A DNA stretch of 64,000 nt, taken from contig JAAEPZ010000033.1 in NCBI GenBank assembly GCA_024231955.1, forward strand, positions 1 through 64,000, written 5' to 3'. Both the position numbers and the translations under genes were made by a program. The notes below the pieces were generated by a model. The model did not search any database, was not told the origin of the DNA, and saw only the letters and a program-made list of their open reading frames with translations. Of the stretch, positions 41,001-48,828 are shown piece by piece. This DNA is from a bacterium (GTDB lineage: Bacteria > Krumholzibacteriota > Krumholzibacteriia > JACNKJ01). Positions within the stretch are counted from its first letter, which is position 1; every line of letters begins with the position of its first letter.

Positions 41001-41319
41001 TGCGAAGGAGCAATTACGCAGCGCTGCGGCCGGTCTGCTGGGTGCGCTGGGTTCGGCGGCGCTCAAGCAGAGCGTGGCGCGTCACACCGGACTCGATCAG
41101 GTGGAGTACCAGGAGGGGAGCGACGGCAAGCGGGGCTCGATGCTCCTGGGCAAGTACCTGAGCCCCCGCCTGCTGCTGCAGTACGAACAGGGTCTGGAGG
41201 AGAGCAGCGATTTCATCGTCCATCTCCGCTACCTGCTCAACCGCTTCTGGAAGGTCGAAACGAGCTACGCCCAGAACGGCGAATCGGGGATCGAGCTGCA
41301 CTGGAGCCGCGAGGATTAA
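38053..41319 (+). CDS. tamB: TamB-family translocation/assembly and lipid-transfer protein
   Basis: Long periplasm-spanning AsmA-like protein. It has an N-terminal TM anchor (about 18-40, 'AVAALLLLLILTVVALLSL'), then about 900 residues of repeating beta-strand segments with alternating Leu/Asp patterns, and the conserved C-terminal TamB domain (about 870-1088). That domain includes 'SESEILALLLSGG', 'GKYLSPRLLLQYEQGLEE' and 'LRYLLNRFWKVET'. TamB-like proteins bridge the two membranes and work with TamA and in phospholipid transport. 1088 residues is normal (1259 in E. coli). Of two GTG codons I choose 38053, which has AGGAGG at 5-base spacing; the one at 38047 overlaps that site. Confidence 0.88.
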   Translation: MTTDNVQPAPRKSRRVLKRVLRAVAALLLLLILTVVALLSLRPGREILLRKALNVACARLPGNLAVAEPTWPGLGRLHLENLLWTCDADTLVACTTLDLDLAIAPLIRKNVNVRHLLLDGLFVDLPALQSALPTAPPGDTSAVKPPLPAPDSLLATLPEITLAEIRIAGREIRVAPTLTLVDLLLQASSRAGHADGNHVTLDSLVVVAGDDLWALERCRLRVDLDALESTGTLEARINHLQAGLRLEGRYADSLTLRLSPVHLTTAAHEAVATAELPLTGGLTLDPHSSRLTWRELGLSGALGEFDCSGEMTPSGAMQVSLNAVWPEPPEAGLHALLPDSLTADLPPLADIWPAEGPSIELRVNSTSFAPPTGAFNLALHLPELTVNADGHTADGKIAAKADIELTGLDYLAKLVPALAGVTAQLQMELRAEGPIANPSIDLEFEAAATTPAVSAPRITGRLTEIADRRVLSVRAPEGLHFATMSLDSCDLLLRTPADTLAAFPLTLELDTGGEPVGLGLAFDLTQRDAKLHLAADSLGLRVYDQWLAGREPFTIDIDPATQHLEIAGLRLTGDLGEVAAEGRVTADSLALSAAVDLTLPPALLQRLLPEGSRPRARNLSLGFKADLDLAGSVTAPDAGLRANVGLRDPDKGRELDLALDLKLNSSQEPGVEGNLDLADEQGSLLTGTLTLPGGFDPESPGWVTPTGKMLECDLGPSTIEFKRLKPYLPELVDLEGILHLALSARGRSDSLGLDGRIRTESFVVRWDRQSWIAADADLELTGDTRKPGIRGELATKSGIIHLPPPPRVLLPDTGNALLWDIALAADSVTASADPASEVRTAPPPLPDLNIKVVVPGELWLRGQGLELELGGELRITSMTEGAAAGQPLVAGEFGLRSGHYDLLGRRFELERGTATLFGQQEPNPDLDVVLASQLGDTRVFVKVAGTAKTPTLRLESEPERSESEILALLLSGGASDEGGEDPGAKEQLRSAAAGLLGALGSAALKQSVARHTGLDQVEYQEGSDGKRGSMLLGKYLSPRLLLQYEQGLEESSDFIVHLRYLLNRFWKVETSYAQNGESGIELHWSRED

Positions 41320-41344
41320 CATCCGCCGCGAAATCTGATATACT
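41316..41344 (+). promoter_or_regulatory. Promoter placed for leaderless transcription of the SGNH gene
   Basis: TTAACA (41316-41321), a 17-base spacer and TATACT (41339-41344) match five of six bases in each box. The ATG at 41351 is 7 bases past the -10 box, where transcription would begin. The -35 box overlaps the end of tamB. Confidence 0.6.
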
Positions 41345-41350
41345 CCAGGC

Positions 41351-42379
41351 ATGATCAAACGACTCGGCATCGCGCTGCTGCTGCTCCTCCTCACCCTCTC
41401 CACCGGGTGGGCGACGGATCTCAATGTGCTGTTCATCGGCAACAGCCACACCTTCTTCAACAACCTGCCCCACCTGTGCGGGTACCTGGCCGAGTCCGGC
41501 GGACACAAGATCAACCATGATCAGTGGACCATCGGCGGCTACTCGCTGGCCGAGCACGCCGAAAACGTCACCACGCTGGCCAAGATCGCCGAGGGGACCT
41601 GGGACTATGTCGTCCTCCAGGAGCACAGCCTCTACCCGACCATCGACCACCTGCGCGACGTGAGCTTCTTCCCCGCCGCGAGGCAGCTGGATTCGCTGAT
41701 CGCCGTCGCGGGGGCGGAGACCTGTCTGTTCATGACCTGGGGTTGGGCTGAGGGCGGCAGGCACTGCGTCGGGGAATACTGCAGCGATGATTTCCCCGAT
41801 TACTTCGCCATGCAGGGCGCGACCACCTCCGCCTACGAGCAACTGGCGGATGAGCTGAACGCCTTTCTCGTCCCGGCGGGCAATGTCTGGGCCGCCGCGC
41901 ACCATGCCGATCCGCTGGCGGACCTGTGGAACCCGGACGGCTACCACCCGACGCCCGAGGGCTCCTACCTCGCCGCCTGCGTCTTCTATGCGCGGTTCTT
42001 CGGGGAGAGTCCGGAGGGGCTGACCTACTACGGCAACATCACGCCCGAGCGGGCGCTCTTCTGCCAACGGATGGCGGGCAGGGTGCCGACCGCTATCGTC
42101 GATCCGCCCGACCTGTCCACCCCGCGCCTCGTCACCAACTACCCCAACCCCTTCAACCCGACGACCAGCATCGTCTTCGACCTGCCCGTCGAGCTCGCTG
42201 TGCGGCTGGATATCGTCGATGCCGCAGGGCGTCGGGTCGCGGTGTTGCGGCCGGGACGTCTGGCTGCGGGGCGGCACCAACTGACCTGGGATGCCGGAGA
42301 CGCCCCCAGCGGCGTCTACCTGGTGCGACTCGTCACCGCTCGCGGCGAAACCACAGGCAAGATCCTGCTCGCACGCTGA
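41351..42379 (+). CDS. Secreted SGNH/GDSL-type hydrolase-like protein with C-terminal sorting domain
   Basis: Signal peptide (about 1-21) followed by an SGNH-fold domain (about 24-225). It shows 'VLFIGNSHTFFNNL' (block I with Ser of the GNS motif near 31), 'DYVVLQEHS', and 'NPDGYHPTPEGSYLAA' containing the Asp...His pair expected of the catalytic triad. The last 85 residues are a FlgD-like sorting domain ('NYPNPFNPTTSIVF', 'GRRVAVL', 'SGVYLVRL'), so export and surface attachment by the same route as the C25 peptidases are likely. Substrate (ester or acetylated carbohydrate) is unknown. No convincing Shine-Dalgarno precedes the ATG; a promoter ends 6 bases upstream. Confidence 0.85.
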   Translation: MIKRLGIALLLLLLTLSTGWATDLNVLFIGNSHTFFNNLPHLCGYLAESGGHKINHDQWTIGGYSLAEHAENVTTLAKIAEGTWDYVVLQEHSLYPTIDHLRDVSFFPAARQLDSLIAVAGAETCLFMTWGWAEGGRHCVGEYCSDDFPDYFAMQGATTSAYEQLADELNAFLVPAGNVWAAAHHADPLADLWNPDGYHPTPEGSYLAACVFYARFFGESPEGLTYYGNITPERALFCQRMAGRVPTAIVDPPDLSTPRLVTNYPNPFNPTTSIVFDLPVELAVRLDIVDAAGRRVAVLRPGRLAAGRHQLTWDAGDAPSGVYLVRLVTARGETTGKILLAR

Positions 42380-42415
42380 CCCCGGACAGCCCCCGAACCA
42401 GCCACAGCGATCCGT

Positions 42416-44674
42416 TCAGTCGCCGAGTTCGCCGTTCAGGTAAGCGATGGCGGCCTCCAGCACCTCGTCCCGTCCGGCGCGGAGACCGGCGATTGTCGCG
42501 TTGACCTCGATGTCCGGCTTCAACCCCACCCGCTGCAGGGGACGGCCATCGACATGCTCCACGGCCTGGCCGGTGAAGTAGAGCGTCAAACCGCCCGGGA
42601 GACGAAACAGCGTGATATCGCCGTTCGCGCCGTTGGTGGGGCTGCCGATGAACACGGTGTTGTTGGCTGCTTTCAGAGCCAAGCCGATATGCTCGGCCTG
42701 GCTGACCGAACTCTCATCCATGAGCATGACCGTCTTCCCGGTGAAGCGCTTCACGTTCGGGCGGGGAGCCTGCAGGTGCTGAATGAAGGTCTCGAACTGC
42801 CGTCCGCTTTCGTCAGGCGACAACCGCAACGGACAGTTGAAACGGGCGGCGGGTGGACTGACCTCCTCGGCAAGCCAGACGGGTAGCTCCCTGAACGTAC
42901 CGAGGGGATAGCCCCGCATATCGAGGATGATCGCCCGCTTGTCGGCGAGGGTCTTGAACATCTCCGACACCTGGGGCACGGTCAAACGGTCGAGATCGGC
43001 GTAGCCGATCCTGTCGTCCAGCGCGCGGAAGACTTCGCCGCCCCTCTGCGGCGAACGCCAGTAGGACCTGTCGCAGGGGATATCCAGGGTCAGTTGATCC
43101 CGATCCCCCCTCCGCACCAGCAGCGAGATGGTCTCACCGGCGACACCCGTCAGCAGCTTGCTCGTAGCCACCGCCTGGAAAGCCTGGGGTGTGGAGGCGT
43201 TGATATAGGGGCGCACGCGCTCTACCAGATCGGCGGTCCTCTCGCCGTTCCTGGCGAGGATCACATCCCCCACCTCTACCCCCGCAGCGCGGGCGACCTT
43301 ATCGTCACGGAACCCCGTGACCACGACCTGGCCCTCGAGCCGGCGCGCGAACAGGGCGCAGGGGGCGTTGCCGAACTCCTCGCTTAGAATGGAGCTGTAG
43401 ACGCCGCCGTGGGAGTCATTGATGTGCGCGTACATCGCCGTGATGGCCAGGTGGTATTCCCGGGCGCTCTCCGCCGCGATGACTTCGGGCAGGTAGCGGA
43501 CCAGCACTGCGTCCCAGTCCCCGTCCATCAGGTCGTAGTAGGGGAAGAGGTAGTTGATCAGGGTCCAGACCTTGAAGGCGGCCAGCACCCGATAGCCGAC
43601 GGTGGGGTAGGTCTCCTCGCCGTAGTCCGGAATGGTCGGCGGCGAGACGGCCGCAGTCAGCGGCTCCCTCGTCGACGGGGGATAGTCGCGGCTCCGCAGC
43701 ATCTCCAGCCCCCGCTCCCTGGCGGGATCGCCGTCTCCGACCCCCGCCTCAACCTGCAGGTTGGGGCGGAAGCCGGTGGTGCCGTCCGCGTAGACCAGTT
43801 CACCCAGCCGGAGCTTGACCTCGACATTGTCGCTCAGCGTCACCGAGATCCTCTCCACGAGAGAGGCGTCGCCGACCTCCCCCTCGGCCACCACCGCCGC
43901 CCTGCCGACCTGCTGCAGAGCCGGCACCAGTTTGGGGATGACACAGTTGGCGTTGACCAGAAAGACCACCGGCAGATCGGAGTCGCCATCGCCTGAGGGG
44001 AACATGGATCCGTTGCCGACCCGGAATCCCGAGTGATAGGTCTGCAGCCTGGTGCTCTCTGCCTGAAACCCCCTGTGAAACCGCGTTCGCTCCCCCGGTC
44101 CGGCAAGAGGTTCATCCAAAAGCGTTTCATTCAGCTTCAACATCCGCAGGAAGGTCTCCGGGTAGGAATTGGCCATCCCGGAGCGGAGGTCGATGAGCAG
44201 ACCCTTGGCGCGCTTGATGTCGGGTTGCAGCTCGCGCAACATCCCGGTGTTGTGTCGATAGAGCATCGTGAAACGTCGGCGACTGAGATCGATCGCTAGC
44301 ACGCTGTCGGGCAACCACTCGATGAAAGGGATATCGTCGGTGCGATATCGATTCCGGGGATGCTCAACTACTCGACTCGCCGGATCCTCCAGCGCCGCCA
44401 GCAGCGATTGCACCGCGGCAGCGTAGGCGGCGGCATCCTCCGCCTCCAGCACCTGCGTCACGGCCGCCGCCCCTGCGGCATCCCAGTCGATATCGCGATA
44501 GGTCAGCCAGGGGTGGAAATACTTGCCGGTGCCCCAGACCCAGCCCAGGTCCGCCAATCTGGCGACCTGCAGGGAGTCGGGAACCGTCTCGGCGCCTGCC
44601 GGTGCGGGGGTGATCATTGTCAGCAGAAAACAGGACAGAAGACAGAGAAAGACACTCCGACTATAATTACTCAT
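42416..44674 (-). CDS. Secreted S41-family (C-terminal processing/tricorn-like) serine peptidase
   Basis: Exported protease of the S41 family. The signal peptide is about 1-28. Two helical N-terminal regions precede a PDZ-like domain (about 445-475, 'RAAGVEVGDVILARNGE') and the TSPc catalytic domain (about 560-760) with 'IILDMRGYP', 'VMLMDESSVSQAEHIGL' (candidate nucleophile Ser near 656) and 'FIGSPTNGANGD'. The first half contains a second, diverged copy of the TSPc fold ('GLLIDLRSGMANSYPE', 'VVFLVNANCVIPK') that lacks an obvious catalytic Ser, as if the gene arose by internal duplication. The start at 44674 has GGGGAG at 6-base spacing and begins the signal peptide; the frame extends to 44755. 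The target is unknown. Confidence 0.85.
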   Translation of the reverse strand: MSNYSRSVFLCLLSCFLLTMITPAPAGAETVPDSLQVARLADLGWVWGTGKYFHPWLTYRDIDWDAAGAAAVTQVLEAEDAAAYAAAVQSLLAALEDPASRVVEHPRNRYRTDDIPFIEWLPDSVLAIDLSRRRFTMLYRHNTGMLRELQPDIKRAKGLLIDLRSGMANSYPETFLRMLKLNETLLDEPLAGPGERTRFHRGFQAESTRLQTYHSGFRVGNGSMFPSGDGDSDLPVVFLVNANCVIPKLVPALQQVGRAAVVAEGEVGDASLVERISVTLSDNVEVKLRLGELVYADGTTGFRPNLQVEAGVGDGDPARERGLEMLRSRDYPPSTREPLTAAVSPPTIPDYGEETYPTVGYRVLAAFKVWTLINYLFPYYDLMDGDWDAVLVRYLPEVIAAESAREYHLAITAMYAHINDSHGGVYSSILSEEFGNAPCALFARRLEGQVVVTGFRDDKVARAAGVEVGDVILARNGERTADLVERVRPYINASTPQAFQAVATSKLLTGVAGETISLLVRRGDRDQLTLDIPCDRSYWRSPQRGGEVFRALDDRIGYADLDRLTVPQVSEMFKTLADKRAIILDMRGYPLGTFRELPVWLAEEVSPPAARFNCPLRLSPDESGRQFETFIQHLQAPRPNVKRFTGKTVMLMDESSVSQAEHIGLALKAANNTVFIGSPTNGANGDITLFRLPGGLTLYFTGQAVEHVDGRPLQRVGLKPDIEVNATIAGLRAGRDEVLEAAIAYLNGELGD

Positions 44675-44791
44675 GACGGTCTCCCCGAATATTTGATTGG
44701 TCAGGATAACGCGACAAGGTTGGAGCAGTATCTTGCGAACCGAGATGTAATTCAAGTGGGAATCGAGATATCAACGAGGGGAAATTCAATC

Positions 44792-44851
44792 ATGCTGCGC
44801 AAATTCTTCGCAGGCGGTGCGGTTCTGCTGCTCATGGCCGAATGTCGTTAA
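44792..44851 (+). CDS. Possible 19-residue lipobox peptide
   Basis: ATG at 44792 encodes a basic start, a hydrophobic stretch and a terminal 'LLLMAECR', which looks like a lipoprotein signal peptide ending at its own lipidation Cys. Processing would leave only a Cys-Arg dipeptide. GAGGGG lies about 10 bases upstream, slightly far. It sits divergently to the S41 gene. It could be an entericidin-like toxin/lipopeptide, a decayed lipoprotein gene or chance. Unproven. Confidence 0.3.
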   Translation: MLRKFFAGGAVLLLMAECR

Positions 44852-44861
44852 CAGCATCAAA

Positions 44862-44893
44862 ATATGGCGGAGCAATCTCGCGATTGCCCCGCC
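44862..44893 (-). terminator. Terminator of the TonB operon
   Basis: On the minus strand GGCGGGGCAATC-GCGA-GATTGCTCCGCC forms a 12-bp stem with one G-U pair and a GNRA loop, followed by ATATTTTG. It lies about 85 bp past the stop of the last gene (44977). On the plus strand there is no T run. Confidence 0.65.
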
Positions 44894-44976
44894 GACCGAC
44901 TCATCGAGTGTCCCAGACGACCCACTTCTCCTGCACTGACCCGTTTGTGTTCCGCCTGCTTCGATGACTCAGTTTC

Positions 44977-46140
44977 TCATGGACCCTCCGCCGGGGTCTC
45001 GAATTCCAGAACGACCGTCTCGTAGCAGCCGCCCGGCGCCGCGTTGAACAGCTCCCACTCGTAGCGGAAATCGCGCACGACCGCGAAGATGCGGATCCGC
45101 CGTGACGCCTCGTTGATCGGCGGCGTCACCTGGACATAGCCCTCACCGCTGGACATGTGAGCGTCGTGTCCCGACTCCTCCTCCATGAAGTCAGCGGAGG
45201 TAGCCGTATCGTCGAGTCGGAGGTAGTACCAGTCGCTGGAGTGATCCTCCTCGTGCGTCAGCCCCGCGGGGGAGACGTACATCTCCGTCCGGTGCCGCAC
45301 GATGAGGTAGTAGGTCCAGTTGCGCTTCACCGGAATCGGATCCGTCTCCATCTGCTCCGGATCGCCGTGCCAGACATAGGTCGTGTCGCAGGTGTAGTTG
45401 CCGACATCATCGAAGTCGTCGACATCCTTGTGGTGCACCGAGAGCAGCGCCATCCAGTCGATGACCGGGTTGTGGTTGATGTTCCCGCTGCCGAGTTTCC
45501 GGCTGTAGCGCACGGTCATGTTCTTGGTCACGTCGAGGCTGATGCCGCTGCGGATCTTCGCCCGCAGGCGGATCTGGCAGGCGAAGTAGCCGCTGATCTC
45601 CTGCAGGATCGCCAGCGTCTCCCCGTCGTATTCGGTCGGATCGCAGGTCGAGAAGAACGCGTCCAGCTCGGCTCTGGTCAGTTGCCCCGGTGTGGCCTGG
45701 CCGAACAACTCGGCCAGCGCCGGCGGCAGATCCGCATCGTAGACATCCACCAGGCCATTGGAGACCAGCAAGGTGTTCTCCGGCACGACGAACTCGAAAG
45801 TCTGCTCGCCGACACCGTTCTCGTCGAACACCGGTGCGGGGATCAGCGCGATCTCGTGCAGGTCCACGATGCCGTCCTCCGACTCCTGATCGCCGTAGAT
45901 GTCATCCGTGTAGTCCAGCGCCAGTTGCCAGATCACCGTCACGTTCGCAGGATCCGGCTCGTAGAAGCGCAGCGTCACCGCCACCGTCTCGCCGGGCGAT
46001 GCGTCGGGCGGATCGCAGATGATCGTGAAGGGGCGGGTCTTCGAACCCGAATTGACGTCCAGCTCGTTGGTGTCGAAGTCGTTGCTGCAACCGGTGAGCA
46101 GAACAGCGCCCAGCAGAATCAGAAAGATCATATTGCGCAT
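44977..46140 (-). CDS. Lipoprotein at the end of the TonB operon, function unknown
   Basis: A 387-residue lipoprotein: signal peptide 'MRNMIFLILLGAVL' with lipobox 'LTGCS'. A beta-rich region at about 35-75 ('RPFTIICDPPDASPGETVAV') resembles an Ig-like fold, and the C-terminal third ends 'YETVVLEFETPAEGP'. I recognise no family. Its start is 11 bp after the receptor stop, with GGAGG at 6-base spacing, so it is the last gene of the exbB-exbD-exbD-tonB-receptor operon. By position it may be a surface or periplasmic partner that binds the receptor's cargo, as SusD-like proteins do for SusC, although it is not SusD-like in sequence. That role is inference only. Confidence 0.8.
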   Translation of the reverse strand: MRNMIFLILLGAVLLTGCSNDFDTNELDVNSGSKTRPFTIICDPPDASPGETVAVTLRFYEPDPANVTVIWQLALDYTDDIYGDQESEDGIVDLHEIALIPAPVFDENGVGEQTFEFVVPENTLLVSNGLVDVYDADLPPALAELFGQATPGQLTRAELDAFFSTCDPTEYDGETLAILQEISGYFACQIRLRAKIRSGISLDVTKNMTVRYSRKLGSGNINHNPVIDWMALLSVHHKDVDDFDDVGNYTCDTTYVWHGDPEQMETDPIPVKRNWTYYLIVRHRTEMYVSPAGLTHEEDHSSDWYYLRLDDTATSADFMEEESGHDAHMSSGEGYVQVTPPINEASRRIRIFAVVRDFRYEWELFNAAPGGCYETVVLEFETPAEGP

Positions 46141-46151
46141 GTCGTGCCTCC

Positions 46152-48824
46152 TTAAAATTCGGCCCGGAAACCCAGGGTCGGGATGATGATGCCGCTGACG
46201 GTGTTCCGCTCAGAGCCATCGAAGTTGTAGTAGTGGAACTCGGGGCTTTTGTAGGCGAAGTAGCTCACGTTCTGGATATCCAGATAAGCCGACATGATCC
46301 AGTTCTTGTGGACGAACTTCTTGTCCAACCGCACGTCGAGCTGGAAGAAGGGGCCCATCCGCTCAGACCTGTAATCCCCGAGCACCTCCTCGTACTCGCC
46401 CTCGTCGGCATTGTATTCGTAGATGTTCGAGGTGTAGCTCAGCGACGGCGTGTCCGGATTGCCCGTGACGTAACGCGCCCGCAGACCGGTGGACCACTTG
46501 GAGCCGAGGTTCCAGGAGCCGACCGCCTCGAAGTGATGCGTCTGATCGAAACCGGAGACCACCCACCCGTTCGGGTCCCACTCACCGGCGATGTCGGTGG
46601 TCGGCTTGCGGGGGAATCTCCGCTCGCTTCGCGAGAGACTGTAGGAGAGCCAGCCGAAGAAGCGGTTGCCCTGCTCGTGCCGCAGCATGAACTCGATGCC
46701 GTACATGCGGGCCTCCGCATCGGCCAGGTAGTTCACGTTCAGGCTGTCGGTCTGGAAGGGGATCTTCTCCTGCCGATTGAAATAGCCCTCGACCTTGAGG
46801 TTGACGAGATCGCTGATCTTCCACTCATCGCCCAGCGAGAACTGCCTGGCCTGCGTCGGCGGCAGATCGGGATTGCCGAAGACGGGATCGACCGCCTGCC
46901 CCCGGGGCACCGGCGCCTGGTTGTAGGTGCCGCCCGCGGCGGTGAGCGTGTGCGCGTCGTTCAACCGATAGCGGGCGGTCAGGCGGAGACTCGAAGCGCC
47001 GGCCTTGATCTCCTTGTAGTGATCGTAGCGATAACCGGGGATCAGCAGCAGCCTGTCGGCCAGACGCAGCTCCAGGTTGGCGTAGTAGCCCATGTTGTCG
47101 AAATCCTTGCTGACCACGCTCTTGCCGTCGCCCAGGCTGTTGACCTCGTAGTCGATCGGCACATGCGCCAGATCCACGCCGAGCTTGTAGTGGACATTGT
47201 CGTTCTGCTTGAAGATGAACTCGTCGCGCAGCGAGTAGCTTTTGGTTTCGAACTTGTAGTTGAACTCGCCGAAGTAGTGACCCGTGTACTCATCGGCGCC
47301 GACGGCGCCGCGGAGGTGGTTCTCGCCCCAGTCGCCGAACTTGCGGTTATAGCCGACGATGAAGCGCTGGAAGCGGGAGTTCATGGAGAGCGCATTGGTC
47401 GCCTCGGAAACCTCGCTGCTCCCCTCCTTCTCATCGGCGAATACCAGCTTCATCTTGTCCGTGGCCGTGAAGTAGGTGAAGAACAGCCGGTTGAGGGGAT
47501 CGAACTCGTAGTCCAGCCGGGCGACGCCGTCCAGGTAGTAGGGCACCGTGGCCATGTCGAAGTTGTCGAACTTCTTCATGATCGGCTTGGCGATCTCACC
47601 GATGAAGCTGCGGCGACCGGAGAGGGTCACCGTCGCCTTGTCGCTGATCGGCCCCTCGGTGTGCAGCGACAGATCGAGCAGGCTCATGTCGACTACCGAG
47701 CGCCAGCGATCCCTCCGCCCCGGACGCCCCGTGATCTCCACCACGCCGCCGACGCATCCGCCGTAGCGGGTGTTGAAGCCGCCGGGATAGAGATCGATGC
47801 TCGACAGCGCCTGCGAGTTGTAGGTCGATTTGATGCCGCCGTAGTGAAAGAGCATGGGGATCTCGATGCCGTCGAGGTAGTAGCGCGTATCCTCCTGGCC
47901 GCTGCCCCGCACGATGATCTCACCCGAAACGAAACTGGGACGCGCCACGCCGGGCAGCGCCTGCACGGCCTTGATCGCGTCGCCGCCGAAACCGGGCAGC
48001 CGCTCGACCTCGGTGATGTTCAGACGCTGACGGGTCACCTCCTTCTGCTCCGCCTTGCCGTAGACCACGATCTCGTATTCATCGTAGTGGGTGCGCGGCA
48101 GGAAGTAGGTGGCCTCCAGGTGCTCACCCTGCCCCAGCGTCTCGCTCTCGGTCGTCATCCTGTAACCGGCGTTGGGGAACGCCACGTTGAAGACCCCCGC
48201 GGGCAAAGACTTGAACTCGAACCGGCCCAGCGAATCGGTGAGCGCGACCAGGCTCCCCTCCTCCAGGAACTGCCCCTCGAAGCCGCCGAGCCTTTCGAGA
48301 TAGGCGTCCCAGGGGACTGTGAGGGTCATGTCGGTCGGCTCGGCGGGGAAACTCACCACGACCGTCGCGTAACTGATGAGGTCGCGCGTCCCCTTCTCCT
48401 TCACCACGCCGCTGAAGTTGACGTACTCCTCGATCTTGCGCGTCTGCTCGGTGATCGAGAAGGTGTACTCGAACAGGAGGAACACCGGCACGGCCTCGCC
48501 CTCCACAACGGCGGGGCTGAAGACGAATTGCTCCGCCGCGGCCACGGCCGCGACATCGAGTTCGGGGGTCAGGCTCTCGACCACGCTGACGGAATCGACG
48601 GCGCCGGTCTCCGAGATCAACAGCTCGAGCAGCACAGCCCCCTCAAGCCCCCCCTTCAGCGCCTCCGGCGGGTACTCCGCGTCGACGAACTCCAGGAGTT
48701 CGGGCAACACCTCGGGTTCCACCTGCTCCGCACCGGCATCCGCGCCGGTCGGATCTCCCTCCCGAGCCTGGAGGGGCCAGGCGATCAGGGTGAGCAACAA
48801 CAAACTGAGCAACATTGTTTTCAA
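46152..48824 (-). CDS. TonB-dependent outer-membrane receptor carrying an N-terminal TonB_C-like domain
   Basis: An 890-residue TonB-dependent receptor. Signal peptide about 1-20. Residues about 40-122 look like a TonB C-terminal domain ('DAEYPPEALKGGLEGAVLLE', 'VAAAEQFVFSPAVVEG'). A carboxypeptidase-regulatory-like domain (about 135-235), plug (about 265-375: 'LPGFGGDAIKAVQALPGV', 'YLDGIEIPMLFHYGG', 'LYPGGFNTRYGGCVGGVVEI') and 22-strand barrel (about 380-890) follow, and the C-terminus 'GFRAEF' ends in Phe. The ligand is unknown; no siderophore or cobalamin genes are near. It starts 4 bp after tonB and so belongs to a self-contained uptake operon. Confidence 0.93.
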   Translation of the reverse strand: MKTMLLSLLLLTLIAWPLQAREGDPTGADAGAEQVEPEVLPELLEFVDAEYPPEALKGGLEGAVLLELLISETGAVDSVSVVESLTPELDVAAVAAAEQFVFSPAVVEGEAVPVFLLFEYTFSITEQTRKIEEYVNFSGVVKEKGTRDLISYATVVVSFPAEPTDMTLTVPWDAYLERLGGFEGQFLEEGSLVALTDSLGRFEFKSLPAGVFNVAFPNAGYRMTTESETLGQGEHLEATYFLPRTHYDEYEIVVYGKAEQKEVTRQRLNITEVERLPGFGGDAIKAVQALPGVARPSFVSGEIIVRGSGQEDTRYYLDGIEIPMLFHYGGIKSTYNSQALSSIDLYPGGFNTRYGGCVGGVVEITGRPGRRDRWRSVVDMSLLDLSLHTEGPISDKATVTLSGRRSFIGEIAKPIMKKFDNFDMATVPYYLDGVARLDYEFDPLNRLFFTYFTATDKMKLVFADEKEGSSEVSEATNALSMNSRFQRFIVGYNRKFGDWGENHLRGAVGADEYTGHYFGEFNYKFETKSYSLRDEFIFKQNDNVHYKLGVDLAHVPIDYEVNSLGDGKSVVSKDFDNMGYYANLELRLADRLLLIPGYRYDHYKEIKAGASSLRLTARYRLNDAHTLTAAGGTYNQAPVPRGQAVDPVFGNPDLPPTQARQFSLGDEWKISDLVNLKVEGYFNRQEKIPFQTDSLNVNYLADAEARMYGIEFMLRHEQGNRFFGWLSYSLSRSERRFPRKPTTDIAGEWDPNGWVVSGFDQTHHFEAVGSWNLGSKWSTGLRARYVTGNPDTPSLSYTSNIYEYNADEGEYEEVLGDYRSERMGPFFQLDVRLDKKFVHKNWIMSAYLDIQNVSYFAYKSPEFHYYNFDGSERNTVSGIIIPTLGFRAEF

Positions 48825-48828
48825 GGCA

